16,746 nucleotides of DNA from Candidatus Kerfeldbacteria bacterium (lineage in GTDB: Bacteria > Patescibacteriota > Patescibacteriia > UBA9570). The notes beneath the pieces are model-generated. The model was not told the origin of the DNA. It saw only the letters and a list, made by a program, of their open reading frames with translations, and ran no database searches. Location of the stretch: the NCBI GenBank assembly GCA_003512175.1, contig DOSP01000040.1, positions 604 to 17,349 on the forward strand. Reading direction: 5' to 3'. The stretch's first letter is position 1; each line of letters opens with the position of its first letter. Positions 14,526-16,746 of the stretch are shown piece by piece. Position numbers and translations under genes: made by a program.

Positions 14526-14531
14526 CTGACT

Positions 14532-14879
14532 ATGGGCCAATGGAAACAATGGTCAAAAAGATTATTTTATACCGGATGGGTGATTATCGCCGCTGGTGTT
14601 GCTGTATTTGTCATAAATGAAAAAGACATGACGACTGCAACTGTGGTTATATTAACCATTGGGTATGCCTTCATTAGCTTGGGCGGATGTGGCTGGCTGC
14701 TGTTTCACAGTCTTGCCGGATTTCAGCAGAAAGATATCATTGTGGCGGGTGATGACTTGGCTCCCAGTACGCGTTATCAGGGCGCGGCTGCGCAATTTTA
14801 TGGCATCGCTGGAGCGTTGTTGGCTTTGGTCTTATTTGGTCTCAGCCTACTGCCCGTCTATTTCCTATGGAATTCCTAA
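14532..14879 (+). CDS. small membrane protein of unknown function
   Basis: A 115-residue protein with three hydrophobic segments: about 11-28, 37-61 and 87-111. Between the second and third lies a polar stretch (FQQKDIIVAGDDLAPSTRYQG) that should be on one side of the membrane. I do not recognise the family. The next gene, a TauE/SafE-type permease, starts 13 bases before this one ends, so translation is probably coupled and the small protein might act as its partner. That link rests on gene order alone. Confidence 0.7.
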   Translation: MGQWKQWSKRLFYTGWVIIAAGVAVFVINEKDMTTATVVILTIGYAFISLGGCGWLLFHSLAGFQQKDIIVAGDDLAPSTRYQGAAAQFYGIAGALLALVLFGLSLLPVYFLWNS

Positions 14880-15586
14880 CCATCGGCGCACTCACGGTAG
14901 TGGCTGGCTTGGTGGGTACTCTGACCGGTTTTGGCACTTCAACAATCATGCTGCCAGTGTTAGTGTTGTTTTTACCACCAGTTGAAGCAATTTTTTTAGT
15001 GTCAATTATTCACTGGTTTGGTAATGTCTGGAAAATGCTGTTTTTTCGCAGTGGCATCCGTTGGAAACTCATCGCCTTATTTGGTGTGAGTGGTTTAATC
15101 ACCAGCTACCTTGGAGCAGCGGCTATTCCACAAATTGATGACCAATTACTGCTCAGAATCCTAGGAGGATTCTTAATAGGCTATGGCCTATTTCTTATTT
15201 TCCAAAAACAGGTTCGCTTGCAGCCTGCTACCGGTATAGCCGTCGTTGGTGGTTCATTGTCTGGTTTTTTTGCCGGTTTGTTTGGGATGGGCGGAGCCAT
15301 TCGGGGCGCTTTTTTAAGTGCGTTTGATCTGCCTAAAGCGGCGTATATCGCTACGGCCGGTGCCATAGGATTATTAGTCGATTCCACCCGTATCATCACT
15401 TATGCAGCCGAAGGCACCACCTTATCAACCTCTCTGTGGTACGGACTCATTCTCTTCATTCCCTTATCGTTTGTGGGTGCAGGCGTCGCCAAAAAAATTG
15501 TGTATAAGATTCCCCAGCAACAATTCCGTATCGTTATTGCAATTGGCCTGTGCTTGCTCGGCCTAAAACTGGTGATTTGGCCGTAA
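14867..15586 (+). CDS. TauE/SafE-family membrane permease
   Basis: A 239-residue integral membrane protein with about seven or eight segments and the two-fold repeat of the TauE/SafE family. The first half opens GALTVVAGLVGTLTGFGTST (7-26). The second half repeats the pattern as GGSLSGFFAGLFGMGGAIRG (128-147). Family members move sulfite, sulfoacetate or other sulfur- or carbon-containing anions out of or into cells, but the specificity of this one cannot be inferred: there is no sulfur metabolism gene in the window. It begins inside the preceding small membrane protein gene (13-base overlap). The following gene has its own promoter right after the stop. Confidence 0.85.
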   Translation: MEFLTIGALTVVAGLVGTLTGFGTSTIMLPVLVLFLPPVEAIFLVSIIHWFGNVWKMLFFRSGIRWKLIALFGVSGLITSYLGAAAIPQIDDQLLLRILGGFLIGYGLFLIFQKQVRLQPATGIAVVGGSLSGFFAGLFGMGGAIRGAFLSAFDLPKAAYIATAGAIGLLVDSTRIITYAAEGTTLSTSLWYGLILFIPLSFVGAGVAKKIVYKIPQQQFRIVIAIGLCLLGLKLVIWP

Positions 15587-15606
15587 TTGCCGAGATTTAG
15601 TATACT
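15577..15606 (+). promoter_or_regulatory. near-leaderless promoter of the gene at 15615
   Basis: TATACT (15601-15606), again in the palindrome AGTATACT, is eight bases before the ATG, predicting a start near 15613. TTGGCC (15577-15582), 18 bases upstream in the end of the permease gene, is a weak -35. AGAGG lies between -10 and ATG but is only three bases from the ATG, too close for a normal Shine-Dalgarno motif. Confidence 0.5.
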
Positions 15607-15614
15607 AGAGGTAT

Positions 15615-16340
15615 ATGACTAAAAAGTTCTCACTCATCCTCATTATTCTGGCTCTGGCGATTATCGGGGCGATCACCTATGTCGTCTGGCCGAGTGCCAC
15701 ACCAACAACCACCACTGTGTATGCCCCAACCATTGATTCAGCAGATTTTTCGACCACCATTACCAATCCATGGCTTACGCTGATGCCAGGACGAAAATTC
15801 ACTTACCAGGGACAAACTGCTGAAGGGCTAGAGCGGGTAGAAATAGAGATTACGGGAGCAACTAAAACCGTGATGGGTGTTGAAACAGTGGTGTATTCTG
15901 ATCATGTTTGGCTTAATGGTGAACTAGCAGAAGATACCCGCGATTACTTGGCCCAAGATAGCGCTGGCAATGTGTGGTATTTTGGCGAAGACGTTGACAA
16001 CTATGAAAACGGCGAGATTACGGACCATGATGGCAGCTGGTTAGCGGGCACAGATGGCGCACAGCCAGGCATTTGGTTTAAAGCTAACCCACAAGTGGGT
16101 GGAGAGTACCGTCAAGAGTACTATGCAGGTGAAGCCGAAGATACAGCCGAGGTTTTATCGACCAATGAAACGGTTTCTACCCCAGTGGGCGAGTTTACTG
16201 GCTGCGTCAAAACCTATGATTGGACACCGCTGGATCCTGATGCACAAGAACATAAATATTATTGTCCGGTAGTTGGTGGCCTGGTGCTGGAAGTGGATTT
16301 ACAAACTAACGATAGAGTTGAATTAATAGCCTTTAACTAA
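15615..16340 (+). CDS. membrane-anchored extracellular protein, uncharacterised conserved family
   Basis: A 241-residue protein with an N-terminal hydrophobic segment (about 5-24), either a transmembrane anchor or an uncleaved signal, then a Thr-rich stretch and an extracellular domain. The domain has motifs I associate with a widespread uncharacterised secreted family: DFSTTITNPWLTLMPGRKF (44-62), NVWYFGEDVDNYENGEI, DGAQPGIWFKANPQVGGEYRQEYY and GEFTGCVKTYDWTPLDPDA. I cannot give an accession or function. Two Cys in the C-terminal part (in FTGCVKT and YYCPVVG) could form a disulfide. The motif set is very well preserved, which suggests strong constraint or recent transfer. The gene at 16349 follows after eight bases and has a similar anchor. 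Confidence 0.75.
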   Translation: MTKKFSLILIILALAIIGAITYVVWPSATPTTTTVYAPTIDSADFSTTITNPWLTLMPGRKFTYQGQTAEGLERVEIEITGATKTVMGVETVVYSDHVWLNGELAEDTRDYLAQDSAGNVWYFGEDVDNYENGEITDHDGSWLAGTDGAQPGIWFKANPQVGGEYRQEYYAGEAEDTAEVLSTNETVSTPVGEFTGCVKTYDWTPLDPDAQEHKYYCPVVGGLVLEVDLQTNDRVELIAFN

Positions 16341-16348
16341 AACGTTTT

Positions 16349-16746
16349 ATGGAACAAAGCTCTCCAAAAAAAATATGGGTTGTAGTCGCGGTGTTGCTGG
16401 TACTGATTGCTGGCGCGGCGTCTGCAGCGTATTACATTATTTCCACTTCAACAGACGACGAGCCGATCACTGAAACAAACAGTTCAAGTAACATTCCCAC
16501 CCCGATCACAGATGTGGGTGTGGTTCCAACATCTGGCACGTGGGATTTTATTATGACAGCAACGACCACAACCATGGTTGGAGAATGTTCTAGTTTGTCT
16601 GGTAGTTTCCAAAGTGGTGGCGAAGTGACATTACGATTGACCGCTGATGGTGGAGTTGCCTTGCTGGACATCGATGGCAACAGTATCTATTTCAACAGTG
16701 CATATGTGGAGGGTGCTAGTGGTTATGAATCAGCCACGTATCCATA
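16349..16746 (+). CDS. membrane-anchored secreted protein, N-terminal part (cut by right edge)
   Basis: An open frame from ATG at 16349 runs off the window without a stop, giving about 132 residues. MEQSSPKK is followed by a hydrophobic segment WVVVAVLLVLIAGAASAAYY (about 10-30), then a Ser/Thr/Pro-rich linker (about 32-58) and the beginning of a beta-rich domain starting at SGTWDFIMTATTTTMVGECS. The domain looks like a lipocalin-type or other beta-sandwich repeat, but this is only an impression, and I do not recognise the family. It starts eight bases after the preceding stop without its own promoter or Shine-Dalgarno motif, so it is probably in the same transcript. An antisense open frame at 16432-16680 is a shadow. 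Confidence 0.7.
   Translation, partial: MEQSSPKKIWVVVAVLLVLIAGAASAAYYIISTSTDDEPITETNSSSNIPTPITDVGVVPTSGTWDFIMTATTTTMVGECSSLSGSFQSGGEVTLRLTADGGVALLDIDGNSIYFNSAYVEGASGYESATYP

Overview
The window looks like chromosomal DNA of a small-genome bacterium, most plausibly a Patescibacteria (Candidate Phyla Radiation) lineage. This is inferred from gene content: a dnaG-rpoD pair followed by a double-length ThyX-type protein, short intergenic gaps, many overlapping starts and stops, a membrane-anchored C39-like peptidase, and a giant repeat-built secreted protein. TGA is used as a normal stop (murJ, the C39-like gene, the OmdA-like gene), so the lineages that read TGA as glycine are unlikely. No 16S or other phylogenetic marker is present, so the assignment is tentative.

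Layout. (1) 1-738: the C-terminal part of an IS4-family transposase runs in from the left edge, followed by tRNA-Asn(GTT) with a near-consensus promoter. (2) 748-7830, minus strand: a 857-residue secreted modular surface protein, then dnaG, rpoD and a ThyX-like gene. This resembles the macromolecular-synthesis operon, with nucleotide synthesis placed downstream by a TAATG stop/start overlap. (3) 7904-11169, plus strand: a tightly overlapping run of a zinc-knuckle protein, murJ, a C39-like peptidase and a DUF2238-like membrane protein; it is tied to envelope building through MurJ. (4) 11189-11276: tRNA-Ser(GGA). (5) 11314-14511: a patch of small accessory proteins (YdeI/OmdA-like, DUF1428, VOC/PhnB-like, DUF1801, a GNAT acetyltransferase) around a DsbA-like secreted oxidoreductase and a small membrane-anchored protein. 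(6) 14532-16746: a small membrane protein, a TauE/SafE-type permease, and two membrane-anchored extracellular proteins, the last cut by the right edge.

The most interesting signal is in the control regions. At least six genes have a -10-like hexamer 6-8 nt before the ATG, which puts the predicted transcription start on or within 2 nt of the start codon. Shine-Dalgarno motifs are nearly absent. Two of these promoters are copies of one 42-nt sequence (11279-11320 and 13305-13346). One (14518-14525) is a palindromic AGTATACT that fires, by position, exactly six bases from the ATG of each of two divergent genes. Together these suggest widespread leaderless transcription. I found no CRISPR array, prophage, rRNA or obvious defence operon.
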